Positions 20,336-28,385 of a stretch of 64,000 bases of DNA are shown in pieces. Both the position numbers and the translations under genes were made by a program. The stretch is from Pseudoips prasinana (taxonomy: Eukaryota > Arthropoda > Insecta > Lepidoptera > Nolidae): NCBI GenBank assembly GCA_951640165.1, contig OX621242.1, positions 11,587,501 through 11,651,500 on the forward strand. Direction: 5' to 3'. Each line of letters opens with the position of its first letter. The stretch's first letter is position 1. Under the pieces are notes generated by a model, which ran no database searches, had not been told where the DNA came from, and worked only from the letters and a program-made list of their open reading frames with translations.

Positions 20336-23170
20336 CTAGTAAGCTGATGCGTGTGTTTTTGTTTGCGATTTGGAAAATTTGTCAAGTCTGTTTTTGAAGC
20401 AGTTTAAATTGGGTGCCTTTATGACAGTTTCAGGAAGTTTATTCCACTCATTGACCACACGGTTTGGCAGGAAGTGTTTTAGTGGATTGCTTTTGTGCGG
20501 TATTCTGCTTAATTTTAGGGAGTGTCCTCTCAGATATTGATTGTCATTTAGAGAAAACAAGTCCCTAATTCCTGCTACATTGTAGGCCCCAGACAAAATT
20601 TTGTAGGTTTCAATGAGACTTCCCCTCTGTCTACGTTTTTCGAGAGAAGTGAGGCCAAGGTCTTTTAATCGTTCCTCATATGGTTTGTTTCTCAGTACTG
20701 AAGCCATTTTTGTCGCTCTTCTCTGGACCTTCTCTAATAGCATGATGTCTTTCTTGAAATAAGGATCCCATATCACATATGCATATTCTAATAGTGGTCT
20801 TATATAAGTTTTATAAATTTTCAAGACAGTTTTGGGAGTAAGACACTTAAACGCTTTTCTGACAAGATACAACATTGAATTAGCTTTTTTAGAGACACCA
20901 CTGATGTGGGTTTCCCATTTAAGGTCATTTGTTATAACAACTCCCAGATCTTTTTGTGTAGTTACAGGAGCAAGGTGTTGATTTCCCAGGTAGTAAATGT
21001 TATGGGGATTTTTCTTGCCAATGTGTAATATGGTGCACTTTGTTACATTCAATGTTAGTAACCACCGTGTTGTCCAGTCGAATATGGCATCCAAATCTTT
21101 TTGTATATCATGCGATTGTAGGCATGGATTTGCGAAGAACTTCGTGTCGTCGGCAAACATCGAAAAAGGGAGTTGTAGAGTATTCTTTAAGTCTGTTAGG
21201 TATAGTATAAAGATGAGAGGTCCAAGTACAGACCCTTGAGGCACACCGCTGTGAACTGGTCGAGCTACAGAGAGTTGATTTCCAATTCTTACACAAAAGG
21301 TTCTATTTGTTAAAAAGTCTCTTATCCAATCTAATATCTTTCCACGTATTCCAAGGTGTTCCAATTTATGTATTAGCCGTCGTAGAGGCACACGGTCAAA
21401 GGCCTTTTCATAGTCAAGGTAAACAACATCAGTGGGTTGACCTTTGTCGTGATTTGTTATCCATTGGTTGACACACGTAATCAGATTTGTAGTTACAGAA
21501 CGCTTTGGGACAAAGCCATGTTGTTCATTCAGTATAAGATTTTCTTGGCTAAGAAAACTTCTAAGTTTATCAGCTATGATTTTTTCCATGGTTTTGCATA
21601 GAATACTTGTCAAACTTATTGGCCTGTAGTTGTTAGTAAGTAACTTATTTCCTTTCTTGTATATGGGCACAACCGTAGCCATTTTCCAATCAGCGGGTAC
21701 GCATCCTGAATCTAAAGATTCATTCATAACCTTGGTAATGGTGTTTACGAGTGTAGACGAGCATTTCTTAAGCAAAATGGCCGGGATCTCATCAGGTCCA
21801 GTGGCTGTAGTGTCGTCGAAAGTATCAAGAGCTTTTTTAACTAATTCAGCTGTGTATTCAATAGTTTCAAGTGATTTTATACATCTTGCCATATTGATAG
21901 TTGGTAACGGTCCATCAGGCTCTTTAACAAAGGTAAGTTCAAACTGACTTGCAAACATCTCCGCTATTTGTGTCGGTTCGACAATTAGTTGATTTGATTC
22001 ATTCTTCAATATAGATGGTATGCTCACTTTGGAATTAAGTTGTTTTCTTATATATCCATAAAAAGATTTTGGTCCCAAGTCGATTATATTTGATTCAAAG
22101 TATGCTCTTCTTCTTCGGGTAAGTTGTAGGATTTTATTGTTAACATTTCTATATTCACGATACATATCATCAGTTTTTCCTATTTGGTATATATGCCACA
22201 GTGCTTTCTTTTTTGAAGTTAAATCGAATATTTCTTTATTTATCCATGGTTTATTAAAGCATTTATTTTTGTAGTTTGATTTCTTGGGTATGAATTTATT
22301 GATTGCCTTATGTATTTGCTGCTTCAGTGAGAGCCATGAATCTGTAGGTGAACTGTCATTGGTTCTCAATGTTTCTGCTAAATGTTTGTTTATGGTATCA
22401 AAGTTTGCATTATAAAAATCGTGACGTTGTTCGTTGTCAGTTCTTTTATCATTGTTACTAAGTAGTTGGATACAAGCTGTGATAACTAAGTGATCACTTT
22501 TGCCAATTGGTGGATAATACTCTACGTCACAAATTAGCGTATCTTCATTACATAAAATGAGGTCCAGCAATGATTCCTCATTGTTCCGTTTCCTGGTAAT
22601 TTGTGTAACTAATTGGTTCAAGTTACTATTATTGTACATGTTCATAAAACATTCGCTGACTTTGTCATGTCTGGTGACACCTTCAAGTGGCCACTTTAAG
22701 TTGGGTAAGTTGAAGTCACCAGCAATAATTACTGTGTTTTCCGCCGATGCTTTTTGTATCATGTCGAAAAGGGCTATGTCTGAATCTTGTACCGTGTTGG
22801 ACGGTGGGCGGTATACGCATGCTAAAAGAAAGTTAATGTCTTTGATATGAATGTCTAGCCATAGAGCTTCTACTTGTGCGTTATAGTACGAGCTAATTAC
22901 TTTAGTTATTATAGTGGTATTATTTATTTCATAAGCAGCATATATCAATACACCACCTCCTTTTTTATTTTGTCTGTCTAATCTGTAGAGCGTGTACCCC
23001 GGTATATTAATTAGAGTATCACTTATTTTATCATGGAGATGTGTTTCGGTTATCAATATAAAAGTGGGCATATGCACTTTTACTTCGATGAGAAATAGAT
23101 CAAATTTTGCCATAATGGACGCCAAGTTTGTGTAAAGTATGCAGAGTTCAGTGAGATTTGTTGCGGTCAG
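20336..23170 (-). CDS. CR1-like LINE ORF2: endonuclease-reverse transcriptase
   Basis: ORF2 nicks target DNA and copies the element RNA at the nick (target-primed reverse transcription). Numbering from the TTG at 23125: the APE endonuclease has TETHL at 26-30 (catalytic Glu27), YRPP at 105-108, GDFN at 136-139 and SDH at 210-212. The reverse transcriptase follows, with YRPISLT, LDYEKAFD, SGVPQGSVLGP and the catalytic FADD at 657-660. The C-terminal part has the usual IRPLLEYAY..W and FKNRL blocks. The 929 residues from that TTG match full length for the family. No stop interrupts it. The frame stays open upstream to 23197, overlapping the end of ORF1, and has no ATG until 23113. The upstream codons 23170-23126 encode a likely first endonuclease strand (TELCILYTNL) carrying the conserved Asn. 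I therefore placed the start at the predicted frameshift. CR1 clade is inferred from the motifs and the ORF1 type; a Jockey relative is the alternative. Confidence 0.9.
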   Translation of the reverse strand: MTATNLTELCILYTNLASIMAKFDLFLIEVKVHMPTFILITETHLHDKISDTLINIPGYTLYRLDRQNKKGGGVLIYAAYEINNTTIITKVISSYYNAQVEALWLDIHIKDINFLLACVYRPPSNTVQDSDIALFDMIQKASAENTVIIAGDFNLPNLKWPLEGVTRHDKVSECFMNMYNNSNLNQLVTQITRKRNNEESLLDLILCNEDTLICDVEYYPPIGKSDHLVITACIQLLSNNDKRTDNEQRHDFYNANFDTINKHLAETLRTNDSSPTDSWLSLKQQIHKAINKFIPKKSNYKNKCFNKPWINKEIFDLTSKKKALWHIYQIGKTDDMYREYRNVNNKILQLTRRRRAYFESNIIDLGPKSFYGYIRKQLNSKVSIPSILKNESNQLIVEPTQIAEMFASQFELTFVKEPDGPLPTINMARCIKSLETIEYTAELVKKALDTFDDTTATGPDEIPAILLKKCSSTLVNTITKVMNESLDSGCVPADWKMATVVPIYKKGNKLLTNNYRPISLTSILCKTMEKIIADKLRSFLSQENLILNEQHGFVPKRSVTTNLITCVNQWITNHDKGQPTDVVYLDYEKAFDRVPLRRLIHKLEHLGIRGKILDWIRDFLTNRTFCVRIGNQLSVARPVHSGVPQGSVLGPLIFILYLTDLKNTLQLPFSMFADDTKFFANPCLQSHDIQKDLDAIFDWTTRWLLTLNVTKCTILHIGKKNPHNIYYLGNQHLAPVTTQKDLGVVITNDLKWETHISGVSKKANSMLYLVRKAFKCLTPKTVLKIYKTYIRPLLEYAYVIWDPYFKKDIMLLEKVQRRATKMASVLRNKPYEERLKDLGLTSLEKRRQRGSLIETYKILSGAYNVAGIRDLFSLNDNQYLRGHSLKLSRIPHKSNPLKHFLPNRVVNEWNKLPETVIKAPNLNCFKNRLDKFSKSQTKTHASAY

Positions 23171-23176
23171 TTTTTT
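23167..23176 (-). promoter_or_regulatory. Candidate -1 ribosomal frameshift site at the ORF1/ORF2 junction
   Basis: On the minus strand the ORF1 codons ACA AAA AAC TGA contain A AAA AAC in the correct phase, with the ORF1 stop immediately 3' of it. Slipping one base back reads AAA AAA CTG ACC GCA and enters ORF2 without meeting a stop. The X XXY YYZ rule for -1 frameshifting is established; use of this site is inference. I see no strong stem-loop at the usual 5-9 base spacing. Confidence 0.6.
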
Positions 23177-23883
23177 GTTGTTGTAATAATTTTGGGACTA
23201 TTGTTAATATATTTTATGACAAGGTTTTTCTCACCATTTTCGGTCCTTGTGGCCAATTCCTCTCGCAGTTTCCTTAGTTGATCCCGTTGGTAAAGCGTCA
23301 TGTCTGAATAAATCCTAATTGATTTGGATAACTTACTCTTGTTCTTTAAAATTTCTATAGCACCCTTTTTGTTGCCAAGGATGACTTTCACTGGACGGGG
23401 TTTAGAGAGACTTTCAGAGTTAGGTTTACCAAGCCGGTATGTGGTGATTATTTCTGCATTCGGTACGCTGAGTGGGATAAAAGCTTGGGCTACAGTGAAT
23501 TGATCATGTGTCTTTCTTTCCTCCGGGGATATGTCTTTTGATTCTGGTATCCCATAGACAATGATATTGCGACTGCGCTTTTTTCTTTCTTCGATTTCAT
23601 CTATTACTGCGTCTAGGTTTATTGCTCGCGATTGGGTTGACTTGAGCTCTTCGACTTGGTTTTTAAGTTCTGTGACTAACTTACGTAGCTCTGGGACCTG
23701 CCTTAGACCCCCCTCGCACTCTTCACAAAGGTAAGACAGTTTGGGTTTCTGCAGCCCAAAAACACGCAATTCTGTTGCAGACAGCCCGCTACAGTTAACA
23801 CATATTACACGCATGCATCCTTTACACATAACTTTAGGACTTTTCACATCAGGTATGGTGTTACATTTAAAACACTGCGCCAT
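23167..23883 (-). CDS. CR1-like LINE ORF1: zinc-finger, coiled-coil RNA-binding protein
   Basis: ORF1 proteins of this type coat the element RNA and accompany it to the nucleus. The 238-residue product starts at the ATG of MAQCFKC (23883), which has A at -3 and G at +4. The open frame extends further up, but only with a GTG. Domains in order: a PHD/RING-like finger at about residues 4-58 with pairs C-x2-C (CFKC), C-x2-C (CKGC), C-x2-C (CVNC) and C-x2-C (CEEC); a coiled coil at about 60-95 (LRKLVTELKNQVEELK); then a basic domain with NIIVYGIPES and ANAEII-type spacing that resembles the RRM-like half of other LINE ORF1 proteins (VKVILGNKKGAIEILKNKSK). The usual PHD histidine position appears to be Cys. 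It ends TTTKN, and the stop TGA directly follows the slippery heptamer. Confidence 0.85.
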   Translation of the reverse strand: MAQCFKCNTIPDVKSPKVMCKGCMRVICVNCSGLSATELRVFGLQKPKLSYLCEECEGGLRQVPELRKLVTELKNQVEELKSTQSRAINLDAVIDEIEERKKRSRNIIVYGIPESKDISPEERKTHDQFTVAQAFIPLSVPNAEIITTYRLGKPNSESLSKPRPVKVILGNKKGAIEILKNKSKLSKSIRIYSDMTLYQRDQLRKLREELATRTENGEKNLVIKYINNSPKIITTTKN

Positions 23884-24270
23884 GTTAAGTAAAATTTCCC
23901 ACAGTTCAGCAAATAATTTTTGATGTGGCAACCCAGCCTTAGTAGTGGTCACCCTATATTATCTATGCCACTTCTTGACAGTTGCTTAATGACAGATTAC
24001 TATCGAAACAACTTGTTATTGTAGGTACGTGTAACTAAAATATCAGATCACCCACAACTTTTCAGATATATGATTTTTAACACAGTTTAAACTATTTAAA
24101 ATGCTGTGAAATTCTCTGTTAAAAATAGTTCATTTCACAGTATGATTGTTTTTCTCCAAAACGCAAGCACTTTTCACTGTAATTAATCACTTTATCACAC
24201 AAACAATAATATTTTGTCGAGAGACTACAAATACGATGTTGCTTAAGTGACAGTTGACAGTTATATACAG

Positions 24271-24342
24271 TTATATATCCGAATAACACATAGGTTATAG
24301 TTTATAAAGTTTAACGCGGGTAAAACCGCGGAGCACAGCTAG
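24271..24342 (+). mobile_element. Hel-A 3' half (interrupted Helitron)
   Basis: Contains TTATATATCCGAATAACACA, the hairpin CGCGGGTAAAACCGCGG and GAGCACAGCTAG before a T. It completes the Helitron that starts at 19918, now separated by Hel-B and the LINE. Confidence 0.8.
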
Positions 24343-24533
24343 TTTTTACTAAATGACGAAGTAAACACCCTATATGTGTAGATGTTGTAGAGACACATAT
24401 TCATAGACATACATCACTTTGGTTCTAGGAAATTGTAGAACAAATATTCGTAGTTTGCGGACTTTACAAGTCTTCTTAGTTTATAGTGCCGCATCTTTGA
24501 GTGTTATGGAAATAAGAAAATATTTGTAGTACT

Positions 24534-24727
24534 TTACACATACAAGAAATAATATCCTGGGACATTATTCAGACGCGGCCATCTGATTCTAAACTAACAG
24601 CGATTGTACTATGAAGACCAGATAAATGATGTACTTCTTTTCTTTTTGTAAATACATACTTATTGAGATAATTACACTCACACTCAGGACAAACAGACAT
24701 GTTCATGCACACAAATATCTGGCCAGG
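24534..24727 (-). mobile_element. SINE-T1 copy lacking its tRNA head
   Basis: Inverted SINE-T1 body: the plus strand has CCTGGGACATTATTCAGACG, CGGCCATCTGATTC, AAATACATACTTATT and CAAACAGACATGTTCATGCA. It ends at AATATCTGGCCAGG, where the tRNA-like head should follow but does not. Its last 62 bases pair with 24951-25012. Confidence 0.8.
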
Positions 24728-24950
24728 GGTTCTACCAGTTTATTCGCCGAACATCGTTTTCGTGAATGAATTCAAATAAAGTTAAATAAAGGTTAAAAAT
24801 GACTTAATCAATCGTTAAATCGGCTTCAACGTTGACGATCGATTCCGGACCATTTATGACGTCATGGAAGCAGATTTAACGATTGATTAAGTCATTTTTA
24901 ACCTTTGTTTGTTTGAACGCCATTTACGAAAACGATGTTCGGCGACTGGC
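24728..24950. repeat. Foldback core between two inverted SINE fragments
   Basis: Two perfect inverted repeats are nested here: 24744-24763 with 24926-24945 (20 bp, TCGCCGAACATCGTTTTCGT) and 24791-24821 with 24873-24903 (31 bp, beginning GGTTAAAAATGACTTAATC). It resembles a MITE or foldback element. Together with the SINE arms the region forms one 347-bp interrupted palindrome. Confidence 0.85.
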
Positions 24951-25020
24951 CCTGGCCAGATATTTATGTGCATGAACATGTCTGTTTGTCCTGAGTGTGA
25001 GTGTAATTATCTAAATAAGG
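24951..25020 (+). repeat. SINE-T1 body fragment, inverted partner
   Basis: CCTGGCCAGATATTTATGTG through GTGTAATTATCTAAATAAGG. The first 62 bases match the reverse complement of 24666-24727 with one mismatch. Both head and tail are missing. Confidence 0.8.
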
Positions 25021-25147
25021 AGATGATTAGCGTAAACCATCATACATAATATTCAAATGCGGAAAACATTTGCAAAGCGTCTTTGGGTCATAATATTACA
25101 GTTTTTGTTTTAAAAGTTTGGTAATACTTAATTATATGCCAATGCGC
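25021..25147 (-). repeat. 127-bp inverted duplication, right copy
   Basis: Reverse complement of 18733-18859 with few substitutions. It begins at the first base after the SINE-T1 fragment, so the junction is sharp. Confidence 0.85.
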
Positions 25148-25179
25148 GATGTCCGGCGACTTAGCCGGTAGAGACACAG

Positions 25180-25256
25180 GTAGAGACCCAGTGTGGGAAT
25201 CGCACCCATGACCTGCGGCGTGACAGACAAGTATCTACCAACCACGCAAAGCGGCC
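25180..25256 (-). repeat. tRNA-like SINE head fragment
   Basis: On the minus strand: TTTGCGTGGTTGGTAGATAC (box A region) and GGTGCGATTCCC (box B). This is the head type of SINE-T1 without its body. It is not a functional tRNA because no acceptor stem pairing is apparent. Confidence 0.6.
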
Positions 25257-25637
25257 CATCAAATTATTTATATAGATGAGTTTTCTCAATACTATATCTC
25301 GAAAAGAAACTCCAATTTATTCCATATCGTAATAAAATTAAGTCATGTTTTTATAATGCATAATTTTTTTATTACCGTCGGTTCAGAATGTGGCAACTTT
25401 CATAACTGACAATAAACTCATAAGTATCCTTTAAAAAACTGTTATGCAATATTGTACAGTTATATGAGCTATATTGTTCAAGAGTAGTTGACACTCAAGT
25501 CGTTTCGCCATTGATATAAGTAGGTAGTCATATTATAGTATGGTATTGTATAAATTCCCCTAAATAGTTTTCTTACATAGGTTATTATAAAGGAGTTTGT
25601 CATTAAGCATATACTTTCCATTGAATCATATTACATA
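25257..25637. other. AT-rich DNA, no feature recognised
   Basis: No coding or repeat signal that I can support. Confidence 0.4.
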
Positions 25638-25934
25638 CTAGCTGTGCCCCGCGGTTTTACCCGCGGTAAACTTTATAAATTATCACAGCTCCTCCCCCGT
25701 AGGTGATAGCGTGAAAATATGTAGCCTATATGTTGACCCAACCTCTTGGTAATATTCATGCGAATTTTGAAGTAAATCCATGCAGTAATTTTTGAGTTTA
25801 GCCCGGACATACATACAGACAAACAGATAAACAGACAAAAATTCTAAAAACTATATTTTTGATTTCGAGTATCCTTTTAAAAAAATATTCAATGTACAGT
25901 TTTGACTTTCCTACGATTTTATGATATGTATAGA
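25638..25934 (-). mobile_element. Hel-A2 copy 3 (complete)
   Basis: Plus strand CTAGCTGTGCCCCGCGG at the left, the ATCACAGCTCCTCCCCCGTA block inside, and ATATGTATAGA at the right. Read in sense it is TC...CTAG with A and T flanks. Confidence 0.85.
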
Positions 25935-26098
25935 TAAAGATATAACACGATTCTATTTACTCCATATAAGCCTTTTTGGTATGGTCCTATTCGGAACGAT
26001 CATAATATTTATGGTGCTACTTGGGCGGAGTCTTCAGTGTCAAATCTTTACTGTCATCTTAGTTATCATAATACAATTATGAAGTTTTGCTTTTATAT

Positions 26099-26285
26099 AC
26101 TACGAGGTGTGCCCGCGTTTTTACCCGCGTTAAACTTTATGGATTATAGCCTATATGTTATTTGGATATATAAGTTATAATACTACAAAATTTTATCAAA
26201 ATCCTTTTCGTAGGTTTGCGTGAAAGAGTAACAAACATCTACACATCCATACTCACAAACTTTCGCATTTATAATATTAGTAGGA
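26099..26285 (-). mobile_element. Hel-A copy (near complete)
   Basis: The sense-strand 5' end is TCCTACTAATATTATAAATG. The body has ATATCCAAATAACATATAGG and the 3' hairpin CGCGGGTAAAAACGCGGGC. The final CTAG is mutated. Confidence 0.8.
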
Positions 26286-26420
26286 TTGTGAGAAAATCAT
26301 AATATAATAATTCAATTTTTCTCATCGATCTTATTTAGAGTAAAAATTTCTAAATATATTTACAACCAACAAAATACCTCTCCAACACTACCCTTAGGAT
26401 ATTAGATAGGTTTAAAGACC

Positions 26421-27185
26421 TTTTTTTTTTTTTTGATAAGGCAGGGGGAATGCTAATGCATGCCACCCGCAAAAAGTGTCTGCGGGTGGGTATGTCGGAC
26501 TCGCACCGACTAAACCTAACCTGCCGTGGACTTCTTCTGGCGCCTGATACGGGGAGCCCCGGGAACGCGGGTATGCTGCTCCGGTGCTCCCCTTTTGCGC
26601 CGTGTCCCAGATGGTCGGGACACGCACCCGGGGAGAGCTGTGGGTTGCCCTCCCCATTTGCCGACTCCTGCCAGTACGGCACAGCGACTGCGCCACAAAC
26701 AGTTCGCTGTCTTCCCGGGGCTGCTTGCACGTGGCGGCAGTAGAGGACACTTCTCATACTGCCACCGCAACCCCGAGGGGAGTAGGGCTAACGGCTGCCG
26801 CCGCCGCCCCGACGCCTCCTCTGTCTACGAGCGGGGTCGGCTCGTTCCCGATCCCGCTCGGCGGCCTCCTTCTGGAGCATGACTGCTTCGCAGAAGGAGA
26901 CCACGGCGTCCCATTTGGTGGAGTCGCCAGCCAGCATCGCATACACGACTGCTGGCGACGAAAGATCCCGTCCGATCTCAGCGACCAGGACTCGTCTCTC
27001 GGCCTCCCAGGCCGGGCACTCCTCCAGCGTATGCTGGGCAGAGTCCAGGTCGCTCCCGCAATGGTGACAATGTGTCGTCACTTCTCGGCCGATCCGGCAC
27101 AGATACTCACCGAAACACCCGTGTCCGGTGAGTATCTGAGTCAGTCTGTAGGTGACGTAACCGCCCCTCCTTCCCACCCAGGTTG
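26421..27185 (-). mobile_element. R1-clade LINE, 5'-truncated 3' end with target-site duplication
   Basis: A markedly GC-rich island in AT-rich DNA. It ends in a 14-base T run at 26421-26434 (poly(A) on the minus strand). The octamer aaagacct occurs at both edges (26414-26421 and 27186-27193), as expected for target-primed insertion. It comprises the last part of ORF2 plus about 350 bases of 3' UTR. The many overlapping frames on both strands arise from the high GC content and are not separate genes. Confidence 0.85.
26788..27183 (-). pseudogene. R1-type LINE ORF2, C-terminal 131 residues
   Basis: The translated segment has the C-terminal layout of R1-clade polymerases: YRLTQILTGHGCFGEYLCRI, then a zinc-knuckle-like CxxC...H....C (HCHHC, then TLEECPAW), then VLVAEIGRDLS and a basic Arg-rich end before the natural stop. 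The endonuclease and reverse transcriptase domains are absent because of 5' truncation. The open frame continues upstream into flanking DNA for about 32 codons, which are not part of the element. It cannot function alone. Confidence 0.85.
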
Positions 27186-27193
27186 AAAGACCT

Positions 27194-27715
27194 AATCTTT
27201 TTTCTACCAAATTGGCAACATTTATAACCAATAGAAATGTTGGTATATTTTGATACAAAAGGATAAATGAGTTTTGCACACACTGAGCTTATCTAATACT
27301 TTTTTCTCAAACATTTTAAATGCTTGTTTTATTTATTACTTTGCCAATCACAGTGTAACGAGCGAAATCAAAATATTAAATGCACCGTTAGTCCAATTAC
27401 CATTCTCGATCTGTGGCACTCCAGCGCACAACATTGTGCTATGTTGACACCAAAATTAAACTGCTCGGCCCGTACTATGGGTTGCACATTATTTTTACTA
27501 TAGTTCTCGATATAAAAATATAGAGATTTATTGATATTAAAAGTAAAAGTATAAGTTTTTAAATTGTGTGAGAATGTTCTGTACAAAATAAAGTATAGTA
27601 CAAGAATTTTGTTACTTTAGTCACACCATTATCTTACCGATTTTAGTGATTCATTAATTTCTGGTATGAATAATTAAATTATAGTGGTAGATACTCTACC
27701 TAATATCTATGCATC
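27194..27715. other. AT-rich DNA, no feature recognised
   Basis: No coding or repeat signal that I can support. Confidence 0.4.
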
Positions 27716-27850
27716 ATCATCATTATCATCATCATATGAGCCGAAAGACGTCCACTGCTGGTCAAAGGACTCCCTCAAGGATATCCACAATAGCCGGTCC
27801 TGCGCTGCCCGCATCCAGCGGCTTCCCGCGACCCTAGTACGCATGCAAAG
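27716..27850 (-). mobile_element. RTE-clade LINE 3' fragment with ATGATG tail
   Basis: Plus strand CATCATCATCATTATCATCA is the inverted microsatellite tail. It is followed by GAGCCGAAAGACGTCCACTG, GGACTCCCTCAAGG and GCCCGCATCCAGCGGCTTCC. Read on the minus strand the last part encodes SRWMRA.Q and WTSF-like residues. Severely 5'-truncated. Confidence 0.75.
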
Positions 27851-27884
27851 GCCTAATTGAAACGTCAAAAGTGAAGATGGTGCC

Positions 27885-28010
27885 CGTGATCCACTCTCTT
27901 TTAGAATTCCGTCTTTTACTTCAGCGGCCTCCTGAGCTGTGCCTCGAACCCCATAAGGGTGCCCTCAGATATTTGTCGCTTAAGTCAAGCTACTGGCTGA
28001 GATCCTTCTG
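27885..28010 (+). repeat. Decayed retroposon fragment
   Basis: Contains TCGAACCCCATAAGGGTGCC and a following CAG.TATTTGTCGCTTAAGT segment. A similar stretch (GCACCATAAGGGTGCCATCA...TTCACTTAAACTT) is at 37760-37850. Family unknown. Confidence 0.4.
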
Positions 28011-28254
28011 CGTTCGCCAACTGCTCGGTGACTTCAATGTTTAATATAATAAATAGTACTAAATTTAAAAATAATATATGTAACTTGTAATTTGTTGTAT
28101 AAAGATTTCTCAAAATTTATGTCATAAAACAGATCGCACGGTCGGACTATTTCTATTTTTTTTGTGATTTAATATTGTACGTACTGCATTGTTAGCTTGA
28201 CACTTAAGTCAATGTTAAGTGCTGAATAAATTTAATTATTACATTTTTTTTAAA

Positions 28255-28385
28255 GAAACGCCCGCACTAGTGATTTTAATCCCTGTGTCGCGAGGTACTT
28301 TACAAACATATAATTGACGGACACAACGTACATCCAGACTCAGAACAACTATTTACGGGTCCTGTGCGGTTTCATTACATATTAT
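28255..28385 (-). mobile_element. SINE-T3 fragment
   Basis: The plus strand reads ACGCCCGCACTAGTGATTTT, CCCTGTGTCGCGAGGTACTT and CATCCAGACTCAGAACAACT, the inverse of the SINE-T3 body at 39330-39500. The tRNA-like head is not preserved. Confidence 0.6.

Larger units (their letters stand above)
20294..24262 (-). mobile_element. CR1-like LINE, apparently full length
   Basis: A two-ORF non-LTR retrotransposon of about 4 kb. On the minus strand it has roughly 380 bases of 5' UTR (24262-23884), ORF1, ORF2 in the -1 frame, and a very short 3' UTR of about 40 bases ending in an ATA/TAA microsatellite (20294-20315), which is usual for the CR1 group rather than poly(A). Both ORFs are open and the 5' UTR is present, so this is a young and possibly mobile copy. 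The left edge abuts the Hel-B CTAG terminus. The right edge lies where Hel-A sequence resumes, within the TTATATACAGTTATATA stretch at 24261-24277. I could not define a target-site duplication. Confidence 0.8.

Noticed and set aside
21108..22850. Open frames opposite or offset to the LINE ORF2
   Set aside because: Shadows of the ORF2 coding sequence on the other strand or frame.
26412..27186. Several overlapping open frames of 80-200 codons on both strands
   Set aside because: They are side effects of the GC-rich R1-clade LINE 3' end. Only the minus-strand frame ending at 26788 has recognisable protein motifs.
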